Shown: piece by piece, positions 12,600-26,295 of the stretch
Position numbering within the stretch: the stretch's first letter is position 1
Layout of the letters: the number at the start of each line of letters is the position of its first letter
Assembly (NCBI RefSeq): GCF_027744825.2
Contig: NW_026527055.1
Location: forward strand, 992,001 to 1,056,000
Source of the DNA: Synchiropus splendidus
Taxonomy: Eukaryota; Chordata; Actinopteri; Syngnathiformes; Callionymidae
Length of the DNA: 64,000 nt
Direction of reading: 5' to 3'
The notes under the pieces: generated by a model
What the model was told of the DNA's origin: nothing
The model's database searches: none
What the model saw: the letters and a program-made list of their open reading frames with translations, nothing else
Translations under genes and position numbers: made by a program

Positions 12600-15047
12600 A
12601 CTATAGCAGAAAGGGTATTTCTAGTAGTTGCACATCAAATCTAAGCTGTCTTGAAGTGTTTTTTAAAAGTTATCAACATTTTTATGTTTGGCGTTCCGGA
12701 ACCCACCTTATCTCAGGCTGAAAACGCGTTTTATGCATTGTTACTTAACTTCGCAGGGAAGCTTCAGAACATGAAATTTTCAACTCCCACTATAACAGAC
12801 AGGGTCTTTCTAGTAGTTGCACATCAATTCTAAGCAGTATGAAGTGTTTTTTCCAAAATTATCAACATTTTTATGTTTGGCGTTCCGGAACCCACCTCAT
12901 CTCAGGCTGAAAACGCATTTTCTGCTTTGTGCCATAACTTTGCTGGGAATCTTTAGAACATGAAATTTTAACCTCCCACAATAGCATAAAGGGTCTTTCT
13001 TGTAGTTGCACATCAAATCTATGCTGTCTGAATTGGTTTTCCAAAGTTATCAACATTTTTGTGTTTGGCGTTCCGGAACCCACCTTTTTTCAGGCTGAAA
13101 ACGCATTTTCTGCATTGTGCCATAACTGTGCAGGGAATCTTCAGAACATGAAATTTTCACCTCCCACAATAGCAGAAAGGGTCTTTCTAGTAGTTGCACA
13201 TCAAATCTAAGCTGTCTGAAATGTTTTTTCCAAAGTTATCAACATTTTTATGTTTGGCGTTCCGGAACCCACCTTATCTCAGGCTGAAAACGCGTTTTCT
13301 GCATTGTGCCATAACTTTGCAGGGAAGCTTCAGAACATGGAATTTTAACCTCCCACTGTAGCAGAAAGGGTCTTTCTAGTAGTTGCACATCAAATCTAAG
13401 CTGTCTGAAGTGTTTTTCCAAAGTTGTCAACATTTTTATGTTTGGCGTTCCGGAACCCACCTTATGTCAGGCTGTAAACGCATTTTCTGCATTGTTCCTT
13501 AACTTTGCAGGGAAGCTTCAGAACATGAAATTTTCAACTCCCACTATAACAGACAGGGTCTTTGTAGTCGTTGCACATCAAATCTAAGCTGTCTAAAGTG
13601 TTTTTCGAAAGTTATCAACATTTTTATGTTTGGCGTTCCGGAACCCACCTTGTCTCAGGCTGAAAACGCGTTTTATGCATTGTGCCATAACTTTGAAGGA
13701 AAGCTTCAGAACATGAAAGTTTCACCTCCCACTATAGCAGAAAGGGTCTTTCAAGTAGTTACACATCAAATCTAAGCTGCCTGAAGTGTTTTTCCAAAGT
13801 TATCAACATTTTTATGTTTGGCGTTCCGGAACCCACCTTATCTCTGGCTGGAAATGCGTTTTCTGCTTTATGCCATAACTTTGTTGGGAATCTTCAGAAC
13901 ATGAAATTTTAACCACCCACTGTAGCAGAATGGCTCTTTCTAGTAGTTGCACATCAAATCTAAGCTGTCTGAAGTGTTTTTCCAAAGTTATCAACATTTT
14001 TATGTTTGGCGTTCCGGAACCCACCTTATCTCAGGCTGAAAACGCGTTTTCTGCATTGTTCCTTAACTTTGCAGGGAAGCTTCATAACATGAAATTTTCA
14101 ACTCCCACTATAACAGACAGGGTCTTTGTAGTAGTTGCACATCAAATCCAAGCTGTCTGAAGTGTTTTTCCAAAGTTATCAACATTTTTATATTTGGCGT
14201 TCCGGAACCCACCTTATCTCAAGCTGAAAACGCGTTTTCTGCATTGTGCCATAACTTTGAAGGAAAGCTTCAGAACATGAAAGTTTCACCTCCCACTATA
14301 GCAGAAAGGGTCTTTCAAGTAGTTACACATCAAATCTAAGCTGTCTGAAGTGTTTTTCCAAAGTTATCAACATTTTTATGTTTGGCGTTCCGGAACCCAC
14401 CTTATCCCTGGCTGGAAACGCGTTTTCTGCTTTATGCCATAACTTTGCTGGGAATCTTCAGAACATGAAATTTTAACCACCCACTGTAGCAGAAAGGCTC
14501 TTTCTAGTAGTTGCACATCAAATCTAAGCTGTCTGAAGTGTTTTTCCCAAGTTATCAACATTCTTATGTTTGGCGTTCCGGAATCTACCTTTTCTCAGGC
14601 TGAAAACGCTTTTCACGCTTTGTGCCATAACTTTACAGGGAAGCTTCAGAAAATGAAATTTTCACCTCCCACTATAGCAGAAAAGGGGTTTTCTCGTAGT
14701 TGCATATCAACTCTCAGCTGTCTGAAGTGTTTTTCCAAAGTTATCAACATTTTTATGTTTGGCGTTCCGGAATCAACCTTATCTCAGGCTGAAAACGCAT
14801 TTTCTGCATTGTGCCATAACTTTGCAGGGAAGCTTCAGAACATGAGATTTTCACCTCCCACTATAGCAGAAAGGGTCTTTCTAGTAGTTGCACATCAAAT
14901 CTAATCTGTCTGAAGTGTTTGTCCAAAGTTATCAACATTTTTATGTTTGGCGTTCCGGAACCCACCTTATCTCAGGCTGAAAACGCGTTTTCTGCATTGT
15001 GCCATAACTTTGCAGGGAAGCTTCAAAACATGAAATTTTCTCCTCCC
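12600..15047 (+). repeat. 13-monomer higher-order repeat, copy 1
   Basis: A 2448-bp unit of 13 monomers is followed at once by a second, nearly identical copy. Markers at 12651, 12871, 13248, 13812, 14376 and 14566 all recur exactly 2448 bp further on. Diagnostic changes include GCTGTCTTGAAGTG, AACATGGAATTTTAACC, ACTATAACAGACAGGGTC and GAAAAGGGGTTTTCTCG. Most monomers here are of the GAACCCACC type. Substitutions between the copies are few (for example 13931 against 16379), which points to a recent duplication. Confidence 0.92.
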
Positions 15048-17482
15048 ACTATAGCAGAAAGGGTATTTCTAGTAGTTGCACATCAAATCTAAGCTGTCTT
15101 GAAGTGTTTTTTAAAAGTTATCAACATTTTTATGTTTGGCGTTCCGGAACCCACCTTATCTCAGGCTGAAAACGCGTTTTATGCATTGTTACTTAACTTC
15201 GCAGGGAAGCTTCAGAACATGAAATTTTCAACTCCCACTATAACAGACAGGGTCTTTCTAGTAGTTGCACATCAATTCTAAGCAGTATGAAGTGTTTTTT
15301 CCAAAATTATCAACATTTTTATGTTTGGCGTTCCGGAACCCACCTCATCTCAGGCTGAAAACGCATTTTCTGCTTTGTGCCATAACTTTGCTGGGAATCT
15401 TTAGAACATGAAATTTTAACCTCCCACAATAGCATAAAGGGTCTTTCTTGTAGTTGCACATCAAATCTATGCTGTCTGAATTGGTTTTCCAAAGTTATCA
15501 ACATTTTTGTGTTTGGCGTTCCGGAACCCACCTTTTTTCAGGCTGAAAAGGCATTTTCTGCATTGTGCCATAACTGTGCAGGGAATCTTCAGAACATGAA
15601 ATTTTCACCTCCCACAATAGCAGAAAGGGTCTTTCTAGTAGTTGCACATCAAATCTAAGCTGTCTGAAATGTTTTTTCCAAAGTTATCAACATTTTTATG
15701 TTTGGCGTTCCGGAACCCACCTTATCTCAGGCTGAAAACGCGTTTTCTGCATTGTGCCATAACTTTGCAGGGAAGCTTCAGAACATGGAATTTTAACCTC
15801 CCACTGTAGCAGAAAGGGTCTTTCTAGTAGTTGCACATCAAATCTAAGCTGTCTGAAGTGTTTTTCCAAAGTTGTCAACATTTTTATGTTTGGCGTTCCG
15901 GAACCCACCTTATGTCAGGCTGTAAACGCATTTTCTGCATTGTTCCTTAACTTTGCAGGGAAGCTTCAGAACATGAAATTTTCAACTCCCACTATAACAG
16001 ACAGGGTCTTTGTAGTCGTTGCACATCAAATCTAAGCTGTCTAAAGTGTTTTTCGAAAGTTATCAACATTTTTATGTTTGGCGTTCCGGAACCCACCTTG
16101 TCTCAGGCTGAAAACGCGTTTTATGCATTGTGCCATAACTTTGAAGGAAAGCTTCAGAACATGAAAGTTTCACCTCCCACTATAGCAGAAAGGGTCTTTC
16201 AAGTAGTTACACATCAAATCTAAGCTGCCTGAAGTGTTTTTCCAAAGTTATCAACATTTTTATGTTTGGCGTTCCGGAACCCACCTTATCTCTGGCTGGA
16301 AATGCGTTTTCTGCTTTATGCCATAACTTTGTTGGGAATCTTCAGAACATGAAATTTTAACCACCCACTGTAGCAGAAAGGCTCTTTCTAGTAGTTGCAC
16401 ATCAAATCTAAGCTGTCTGAAGTGTTTTTCCAAAGTTATCAACATTTTTATGTTTGGCGTTCCGGAACCCACCTTATCTCAGGCTGAAAACGCGTTTTCT
16501 GCTTTGTTCCTTAACTTTGCAGGGAAGCTTCATAACATGAAATTTTCAACTCCCACTATAACAGACAGGGTCTTTGTAGTAGTTGCACATCAAATCCAAG
16601 CTGTCTGAAGTGTTTTTCCAAAGTTATCAACATTTTTATATTTGGCGTTCCGGAACCCACCTTATCTCAAGCTGAAAACGCGTTTTCTGCATTGTGCCAT
16701 AACTTTGAAGGAAAGCTTCAGAACATGAAAGTTTCACCTCCCACTATAGCAGAAAGGGTCTTTCAAGTAGTTACACATCAAATCTAAGCTGTCTGAAGTG
16801 TTTTTCCAAAGTTATCAACATTTTTATGTTTGGCGTTCCGGAACCCACCTTATCCCTGGCTGGAAACGCGTTTTCTGCTTTATGCCATAACTTTGCTGGG
16901 AATCTTCAGAACATGAAATTTTAACCACCCACTGTAGCAGAAAGGCTCTTTCTAGTAGTTGCACATCAAATCTAAGCTGTCTGAAGTGTTTTTCCAAAGT
17001 TATCAACATTCTTATGTTTGGCGTTCCGGAATCTACCTTTTCTCAGGCTGAAAACGCTTTTCACGCTTTGTGCCATAACTTTACAGGGAAGCTTCAGAAA
17101 ATGAAATTTTCACCTCCCACTATAGCAGAAAAGGGGTTTTCTCGTAGTTGCATATCAACTCTCAGCTGTCTGAAGTGTTTTTCCAAAGTTAACAACATTT
17201 TTATGTTTGGCGTTCCGGAATCAACCTTATCTCAGGCTGAAAACGCATTTTCTGCATTGTGCCATAACTTTGCAGGGAAGCTTCAGAACATGAGATTTTC
17301 ACCTCCCACTATAGCAGAAAGGGTCTTTCTAGTAGTTGCTCATCAAATCTAATCTGTTTGAAGTGTTTGTCCAAAGTTATCAACATTTTTATGTTTGGCG
17401 TTCCGGAACCCACCTTATCTCAGGCTGAAAACGCGTTTTCTGCATTGTGCCATAACTTTGCAGGGAAGCTTCAAAACATGAA
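15048..17482 (+). repeat. 13-monomer higher-order repeat, copy 2
   Basis: This is the second copy of the 2448-bp unit, directly abutting the first. The match breaks off at about 17482, where this copy reads TTTTCACCTCCCACTATTG while copy 1 reads TTTTCTCCTCCCACTATAG. Downstream monomers no longer follow the pattern. It is the longest and cleanest higher-order unit in the window. Confidence 0.92.
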
Positions 17483-19172
17483 ATTTTCACCTCCCACTAT
17501 TGAAGAAAGTCTCTTTCTCGTAGTTGCACATCAAATCTAAGCTGTCTGATGAGTTTTTCCAAAGTTATCAACATTTTCATGTTTGGCGTTCCGGAATCGA
17601 CCTTATCTCAGGCTGACGACGCGTATTACGCATTGTGCCATAACTTTGCAGGGAAGTTCCAGAAAATGAAATTTTCACCTCCCACTATAGCAGAAAGGGT
17701 TTTTCTAGTAGTTGCACATCAAATCTAAGCTGTCTGAAGTGTTTTTCGAAAGTTATCAACATTTTTATGTTTGGCGTCCCGGAACCCACCTTATCTCAGG
17801 CTGAAAATGCGTTTTCAGCATTGTTCTATAACTTTGCAGGGAAGCTTCAGAACATGAAATTTTCAACTCCCACTATAACAGACAGGGTCTTTCCAGTAGT
17901 TGCACATCAAATCTAAGTTGTCTGAAGTGTTTTTCGAAAGCTATCAACATTTTTATGTTTGGCGTTCCGGAAACGACCTTATCTGGGGCTGAAAACGCGT
18001 TTTCCGCATTGTGCCATAACTTTGCAGGGAAGCTTCAGAACATGAAATTTTCACCTCCCACTGTAGCAGAAAGGGTCTTTCTAGTAGTTGCACATCTAAT
18101 CTAAGCTGTCTGAAATGTTTTTTCCAAAGTTATCAACATTTTTATGTTTGGCGTTCCGGAACCCACCTTATCTCAGGCTGAAAACGTGTTTTCTGCATTG
18201 TGCCATAACTTTGCAGGGAAGCTTCAGAACATGAAATTTTAACCTCCCACTGTAGCAGAAAGGGTCTTTCTAGTAGTTGCACATCAAATCTAAGCTGTCT
18301 GAAATGTTTTTTCCAAAGTTATCAACATTTTTATGTTTGGCGTTCCGGAACCCACCTTATCTCAGGCTGAAAACGCGATTTCTGCATTGTGCCATAACTT
18401 TGCAGAGAAGCTTCAGAACATGAAATTTTCAACTCCCACTATGGCAGACAGGGTCTTTGTAGTAGTTGCACATAAAATCTAAGCTGTCTGATGTGTTTTT
18501 TGAAAGTTATCAACATTTTTATATTTGGCGTTCCGGAACCCACCTTGTCTCAGGCTGAAAACGCGTGTTCTGCATTGTGCCATAACTTTGAAGGAAAGCT
18601 TCAGAACATGAAAGTTTCACCTCCCACTATAGCAGAAAGGGTCTTTCTTCTAGTTGCACATCAAATCTAAGCTGTCTGAAGTGTTTTTCCAAAGTTATCA
18701 ACATTTTTATTTTTGGCGTTACGGAAAACATCTTATCTCAGGCAGAAAACGCGTTTTCTGCATTGTGCCATAACTTTGAAGGAAAGCTTCAGAACACGAA
18801 AGTTTCATCTACCACTATATCAGAAATTGTCTTTCTAGTAGTTGCACATCAAATCTAAGCTGTCTGAAGTGGTTTTCCAAAGTTATCAACATTTTTATGT
18901 TTGGCGTTCCGGAACCCACCTTATCTCAGGATGAAAACGCATTTTCTGCATTGTGCCATAACTTTGAAGGAAAGCTTCAGAACATGAAAGTTTCACTTCC
19001 CACTATAGCAGAAAGGGTCTTTCTAGTACTTGCACATCAAATCTAAGCAGTCTTATGTGTTTTTCCAAAGTTAATAACATTTTTATGTTTGGCGTTCCGG
19101 AATCGACCTTATCTCAGGCTGAAAACGCGTTTTACGCATTGTGCCATAACTTTGCAGGGAAGCTTCAGAACA

Positions 19173-20490
19173 TGAAATTTTCAACTCCCACTATAACAGA
19201 CAGGGTCTTTCTAGTAGTTGCAAATCAAATATAAGTTGTCTGAAGTGTTTCTCGAAAACTATCAACATTTTTATGTTTGGCGTTCCGGACACGACCTTAT
19301 CTCGGGCTGAAAACGCGTTTTCTGCATTTTGCCATAACTTTGCAGTGAAGCTTCACAACATGAAATTTTCACCTCCCACTATAGCAGAAAGGGTCTTTCC
19401 AGTAGTTGCACGTCAGATCTTAGCTGTCCGAAGTGTTTTTCGAAAGTTATCAACATTTTTATGTTTGGCGTTCCGGAATCGACCTTATCTCAGGATGAAA
19501 AATCATTTTCTGCATTGTCCCATAACTTTCCAGGGAAGCTTCAGAACATGTCATTTTCACATCCCACTATAGCAGAAAGGGTCTTTCTAGTAGATGCACA
19601 TCAAATCTAAGCTGTTTGACGAGTTTTTCCAAAGGTATCAACATTTTTAAGTTTGGCGTTCCGGAATCGACCTTATCTCAGGCTGAATACACGTTTTCTG
19701 CATTGTGCCATAACTTTGCAGGGAAGCTTCAGAACATGAAATTTTCACCTCCCACTGTAGCAGAAAGGGTCTTTCTAGTAGTTGCACATCAAATCTAAGC
19801 TGTCTGAAGTGTTTTTCCAAAGTTATCATATTTCTATGTTTGGCGTTCCAGAATTGACCTTGTCTCATGCTGAAAACGTGTTTTCTGCATTGTGCCATAA
19901 CTTTGCAGGGAAGTTTCAGAACATGAAATTTTCACCTCCCACTATAGCAGAAAGGGTCTTTCTAGTAGTTGCACATCAAATCTAAGCTGTCTGATGGGTT
20001 TTTCGAAAGTTATCAAAAATTTTTTGTTTTGCGTTCCGGAACCCACCTTATCACAGGCTGAAAACGCTTTTTCTGCCTTGTGCCATAACTTTGCATGGAA
20101 GCTTCAGAACATGACATTTTCACATCCCACTATAGCAGAAAGGGTCTTTCTAGTAGTTGCACATCAAATCTAAGCTGTTTGAAGTGTTTTTCCAAAGTTA
20201 TCAACATTTTTATGTTTGGCGTTCCGGAACCCACCTTATCTCAGGCTGTGAGCGCGTTTTCTGCATTGTGCCATAACTTTGGAGGAAAGCTTCAGAACAT
20301 GAAATTTTCAATTCCCATTATAGCAGAAAGGGTCTTTGTCGTACTTGCACTTCAAATCTAAACTGTCTGAAGTGTTTTTTGAAAGTTTTCAACATTTTTG
20401 TGTTTGGCGTTCCGCAATCGACCTTATTTCAGGCTGAAAACGCGTTTTCTGCAATGTGCCATAACTTTGCGGGGAAGCTTCAGAACATGA
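19173..20490 (+). repeat. 7-monomer block duplicated 7123 bp away, copy 1
   Basis: The block starts with an unusual monomer (CAAATCAAATATAAGTTGTC, TTTCTCGAAAACTATC) and includes monomers with GATGAAAAATCATTTTC, AAAAATTTTTTGTTTTGCG and GGCTGTGAGCGCG. The whole series recurs at 26296-27613 at a constant offset of 7123 bp. Confidence 0.88.
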
Positions 20491-22610
20491 CATTTTCACA
20501 TCCCAGTATAGCAGAAAGGGTCTTTCTAGTACATGCACATCAAATCCAAGCTGTTTGACGTGTTTTTCCAAAGTTATCAACATTTTTATGTTTGGCGTTC
20601 CGGAATCGACCTTATCTCAGGCTGAATACACGTTTTCTGCATTGTGCCATAACTTTGCAGGGAAGCTTCAGAACATGAAATTTTCACCTCCCACTGTAGC
20701 AGAAAGGGTCTTTCTAGTAGTTGCACATCAAATCTAAGCTGTCTGAAGTGTTTTTCCAAAGTTATCATATTTCTATGTTTGGCGTTCCAGAATTGACCTT
20801 GTCTCATGCTGAAAACGTGTGTTCTGCATTGTGCCATAACTTTGCAGGGAAGTTTCAGAACATGAAATTTACACCTCCCACTATAGCAGAAATGGTCTTT
20901 CTAGTAGTTGCACATCAAATCTAAGCTGTTTGAAGTGTTTTTCCAAAGTTATCAACATTTTTATGTTTGGCGTTCCGGAACCCACCTTATCTCAGGCTGT
21001 GAGCGCGTTTTCTGCAATGTGCCATAACTTTGGAGGAAAGCTTCAGAACATGAAATTTTCAATTCCCATTATAGCAGAAAGGGTCTTTGTCGTACTTGCA
21101 CTTCAAATCTAAACTGAAGTGTTTTTTGAAAGTTTTCAACATTTTTGTGTTTGGCGTTCCGCAATCGACCTTATTTCAGGCTGAAAACGCGTTTCCTGCA
21201 TTGTGCCATAACATTGCAGGGAAGCTTAAGAACATGACATTTTCACATCCCACTATAGCAGAAAGGGTCTTTCTAGTAGATGCACATCAAATCTAAGCTG
21301 TTTGACGTGTTTTTCCAAAGTTATCAACATTTTTATGTTTGGCGTTCCGGAATCGACTTTATCTCAGGCTGAATACACGTTTTCTGCATTGTGCCATAAC
21401 TTTGCAGGGAAGCTTCAGAACATGAAATTTTCACCTCCCACTGTAGCAGAAGGGGTCTTTCTAGTAGTTGCACATCAAATCTAAGCTGTCTGAAGTGTTT
21501 TTCCAAAGTTATCATATTTCTATGTTTGGCGTTCCAGAATTGACCCTGTCTCATGCTGAAAACGTGTGTTCTGCATTGTGCCATAACTTTGCAGGGAAGT
21601 TTCAGAACATGAAATTTACACCTCCCACTAAAGCAGAAATGGTCTTTCTAGTAGTTGCACATCAAACCTAAGCTGTCTGAAGTGTTTTTCCAAAGTTATC
21701 AACATTTTTATGCTTGGCGTTCCGAAACCCACCTTATCTCAGGCTGAAAACACGTTTTCTGCATTGTGCCATAACTTTGCAGGGAAGCTTCAGAACATGA
21801 AATTTTCACCTCACACTATTGCAGAAAGTGTCTTTCTAGTAGTTGCACATCAAATCTAAGCTGTTTGAAGTGTTTTTCCAAAGTTATCAACATTTTTACG
21901 TTTGGCGTTCCGGAACCCACCTTATCTCAGGCTGTGAGCGCGTTTTCTGCATTGTGCCATAACTTTGGAGGAAAGCTTCAGAACATGACATTTTCAACTC
22001 CCACTAAAGCAGAAAGGGTCTTTCTAGTAGTTGCACATCAAATCTATTCTGTCTGAAGTGTTTTTCCAAAGTTATCAATATTTTTATGCTTGACGTTCTG
22101 AAACCCACCTTATCTCAGGCTGAAAACGCGTTTCCTGCATTGTGCCATAACATTGCAGGGAAGCTTCAGAACATGACATTTTCACATCCCACTATAGCAG
22201 AAAGGGTCTTTCTAGTAGATGCACATCAAATCTAAGCTGTTTGACGTGTTTTTCCAAAGTTATCAACATTTTTATGTTTGGCGTTCCGGAATCGACCTTA
22301 TCTCAGGCTGAATACACGTTTTCTGCATTGTGCCATAACTTTGCAGGGAAGCTTCAGAACATGAAATTTTCACCTCCCACTGTAGCAGAAGGGGTCTTTC
22401 TAGTAGTTGCACATCAAATCTAAGCTGTCTGAAGTGTTTTTCCAAAGTTATCATATTTCTATGTTTGGCGTTCCAGAATTGACCTTGTCTCATGCTGAAA
22501 ACGTGTGTTCTGCATTGTGCCATAACTTTGCAGGGAAGTTTCAGAACATGAAATTTACACCTCCCACTAAAGCAGAAATGGTCTTTCCAGTAGTTGCACA
22601 TCAAACCTAA
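19616..22610 (+). repeat. Repeated two-monomer module at spacings of 939, 747 and 939 bp
   Basis: A pair of monomers (first with TTTGACG and GCTGAATACACG, second with TTATCATATTTCTATG and TTCCAGAATTGACC) starts at 19616, 20555, 21302 and 22241, and again outside this span at 26739 and 28054. The spacings are 939, 747 and 939 bp, that is five and four monomers with small deletions. Small losses such as CTAAACTGAAGTG near 21108 and 23172 (4 bases missing) account for departures from multiples of 188. Confidence 0.82.
21225..22120 (+). repeat. 5-monomer block duplicated 6752 bp away, copy 1
   Basis: The markers at 21333, 21468 and 21865 recur at 28085, 28220 and 28617, a constant offset of 6752 bp. 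The change from 7123 to 6752 between neighbouring blocks is 371 bp, about two monomers, so two monomers were gained or lost after the larger duplication. Confidence 0.87.
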
Positions 22611-25055
22611 GCTGTCTGAAGTGTTTTTCCAAAGTTATCAACATTTTTATGCTTGGCGTTCCGAAACCCATCTTATCTCAGGCTGAAAACACGTTTTCTG
22701 CATTGTGCCATAACTTTGCAGGGAAGCTTCAGAACATGAAATTTTCACCTCCCACTATTGCAGAAAGTGTCTTTCTCGTAGTTGCACATCAAATCTAAGC
22801 TGTCTGATGGGTTTTTCGAAAGTTATCAACAATTTTTTGTTTTGCGTTCCGGAACCCACCTTATCACAGGCTGAAAACGCTTTTTCTGCCTTGTGCCATA
22901 ACTTTGCAGGGAAGCTTCAGAACATGACATTTTCACATCCCACTATAGCAGAAAGGGTCTTTCTAGTAGTTGCACATCAAATCTAAGCTGTTTGAAGTGT
23001 TTTTCCAAAGTTATCAACATTTTTATGTTTGGCGTTCCGGAACCCACCTTATCTCAAGCTGTGAGCGCGTTTTCTGCAATGTGCCATAACTTTGTAGGAA
23101 AGCTTCAGAACATGACATTTTCAATTCCCATTATAGCAGAAAGGGTCTTTGTCGTACTTGCACTTCAAATCTAAACTGAAGTGTTTTTTGAAAGTTTTCA
23201 ACATTTTTGTGTTTGGCGTTCCGCAATCGACCTTATTTCAGGCTGAAAACGCGTTTTCTGCAATGTGCCATAACTTTGCGGGGAAGCTTCAGAACATGAC
23301 ATTTTCAACTCCCACTATAGCAGAAAGGGTCTTTCTAGTAGTTGCACATCAAATCTAAGCTGTTTGAAGTGTTTTTCCAAAGTTATCAACATTTTTATGT
23401 TTGGCGTTCCGGAATCAACCTTATCTCAGGCTGAAAACGCGTTTCCTGCATTGTGCCATAACTTTGCACGGAAGCTTCAGAACATGAAATTTTCACCTCC
23501 CACTGCAGCAGAAAGGGTCTTTCTAGTAGTTGCACATCAAATCTAAGCTGTCTGAAGTGTTTTTCAAAATTTATCATATTTTTGTATTTGGCGTTCCGGA
23601 ATTGACCTTGTCTCATGCTGAATACGTGTTTTCTGCATTGTGCCATAACTTTGCAGGGAAGTTTCAGAACTTGAAATTTACACCTCCCACTATAGCAGAA
23701 ATGGTCTTTCTAGTAGTTGCACATCAAATGTAAGCTGTGTGAAGTGTTTTTCCAAAGTTATCAACATTTTGATGCTTGGCGTTCCGAAACCCACCTTATC
23801 TCAGGCTGAAAACGCGTTTTCTGCATTGTGCCATAACTTTGCAGAGAAGCTTCAGAACATGAAATTTTCACCTCCCACTATAGCAGAAAGGGTCTTTCTA
23901 GTAGTGGCACATCAAATCTAAGCTGTTTGAAGTGTTTTTCCAAAGTTATCAACATTTTTATGTTTGGCGTTCCGGAACCCACCTTATTGAAAACGCCTTT
24001 TCTGCATTGTGCCATAACTTTGCAGTGAAGCTTCAGAACATGAAATTTTCAACTACCACTATAGCAGAAAGGGTCTTTCTTGTAGTTGCACGTCAAATCT
24101 AAGCTGTCTGAAGTGTTTTTCCAAAGTTATCAACATTTTTATGTTTGGCATTCCAGAATCGACCTTATCTCAGGCTGAAAACGCGTTTTCTGAATTGTGA
24201 TATAACTTTGCAGGGAAGCTTCAGAACATGAAATTTTCAACTCCCACTACAGCAGAAAGGGTCTTTCTAGTAGTTGCACGTCAAATATAAGCTGTCTGAA
24301 GTGTTTTTCCAAAGTTATCAACATTTTTATGTTTGGCGTTCCGAAACCCACCTTATCTCACTCTGTAAGCGCGTTTTCTGCATTGTGCCATACCTTTGGA
24401 GGAAAGCTTCAGAATATGAAATTTTCACCTCCCACTATAGCAGAAAGGGTCTTTCTAGTGGTTGCACAACAAATTTAAGCTGTCTGAAGTGTTTTTCGAA
24501 AGTTCTCAAAATTTTTATGTTTGGCGTTTTGGAACCCACCTTATCTCAGGCTGAAAACGCGTTTTCTGCATTGTGCCATAACTTTGCAGGACAGCTGCAG
24601 AATATGAAATTTTCACTTCCCACTATAGCAGAAAGGGTCTTTCTAGTAGTTGCACATCAAATCTGAGCTGTTTGAAGTGTTTTTCCAAAGTTATCAACAT
24701 TTTTATGTTTGGCGTTACGGAATCAACCTTATCTCAGGCTGAAAACGCGTTTTCTGCATTGTGCCATAACTTTGCAGGGAAGCTTCAGAACATGAAATTT
24801 TCTCCTCCCACTATAGCATAAAGGGTCTCTCTAGTAGTTGCACATCAAATCTAAGCTGTTTGAAGTGTTTTTCCAAAGTTATCAACATTTTTATGTTTGG
24901 CGTTCCGGAATCAACCTTATCTCAGGCTGAAAACGCGTTTTCTGCATTGTGCCATAACTTTGCAGGGAAGCTTCAGAACAAAAAAATTTCACCTCCCACT
25001 ATAGCAGAAAGGGTCTTTCTAGTAGTTGCACATCAAATCTAAGCTGTCGAAATTG

Positions 25056-26030
25056 TTTTTCGAAAGTTATCAACATTTTTATGTTTGGCGTTCCGGAATG
25101 GACCTTATCTCAGGCTGAAAACACGATTAACGCATTCTGCCATAACTTTGCAGGAAAGCTTCAGAACATGAATTTTCACCTCCCACTATAGCAGAAAGGG
25201 TCTTTCTAGTAGTTGCTCATCAAATCTAATCTGTTTCAAGTGTTTTTCCAAAGTTATCAACATTTTTATGTTTGGCGTTCTGAAATCAACCTCATCTCAG
25301 GCTGAAAACGAGTTTTACGCATTGTGCCATAACTGTGCAGCGAAGCTTCAGAACATGAAATTTTAACTTCCCACTATAGCAGAAAGGGTCTTTCTAGTAG
25401 TTGCACATCAAATCTAAGCTGTCGAAATTGTTTTTCCAAAGTTATCAACATTTTTATGTTTGGCGTTCTGGAACCCACCTTATCTCAAGCTAAAAACGCG
25501 TTTTCTGGATAGTGCCATAACTTTGCAGGGAGACTTCAGAACATGAAATTTTAACATCCCACTATAGCAGAAAGGGTCTTTCTAGTAGTTGCACATCAAA
25601 TCTAAGCTGTCGAAATTGTATTTCCAAAGTTATCAACATTCTTATGTTTGGCGTTCCGGAATCAACCTTATCTCAGGCTGAAAACGCGTTTTACGCATTG
25701 TGCCATAACTTTGCAGGAAAGCTTCAGAACATGAAATTTTCTACTCCCACTATAGCAGAAAGGGTCTTTCTAGTGGTTGCACATCAAATCAAAGCTGTCT
25801 GAAGTGTTTTTCCAAAGTTATCAATATTTTTATGTTTGGCGTTCCGGAATCGACCTTATCTCAGGCTGAAAACGCGTTTCTTGCATTGTGGCATAACTTT
25901 GCAGGGAAGCTTCAGAACATGAAATTTTCACCTCCCACTGTAGCAGAAAGGGTCTTTCTAGTAGTTGCACATCAAATCTAAGCTGTCTGAAGTGTTTTTC
26001 CAAAGTTATCAACACTTTTATGTTTGGCGT
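25056..26030 (+). repeat. 5-monomer block duplicated 4133 bp away, copy 1
   Basis: The block has monomers with GCTGTCGAAATTG (25418 and 25607), AAGCTAAAAACGCG with TTTCTGGATAGTGCC, and CATGAATTTTCACC. The series recurs at 29189-30163 with a constant offset of 4133 bp (22 monomers). Confidence 0.86.
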
Positions 26031-26295
26031 TCCGGAATCGACCTTATCTCAGGCTGAAGACGCGTTTTACGCATGGTGCCATAACTTTGCAGGGAAGCTT
26101 CAGAACATCGAATTTTAACCTGCCACTATTGCAGAAAGGGTCCTTCTAGTAGTTGCACATCAAATCTAACCTGTCTGAAGTGTTTTTCCAAAGTTATCAA
26201 CATTCTTATGTGTGGCGTTCCGGAATCAACCTTATCTCAGGCTGAAAACGCGTTTTCTGCATGGTGTCATCACTTTGCAGGAAAGCTGCAGAATA

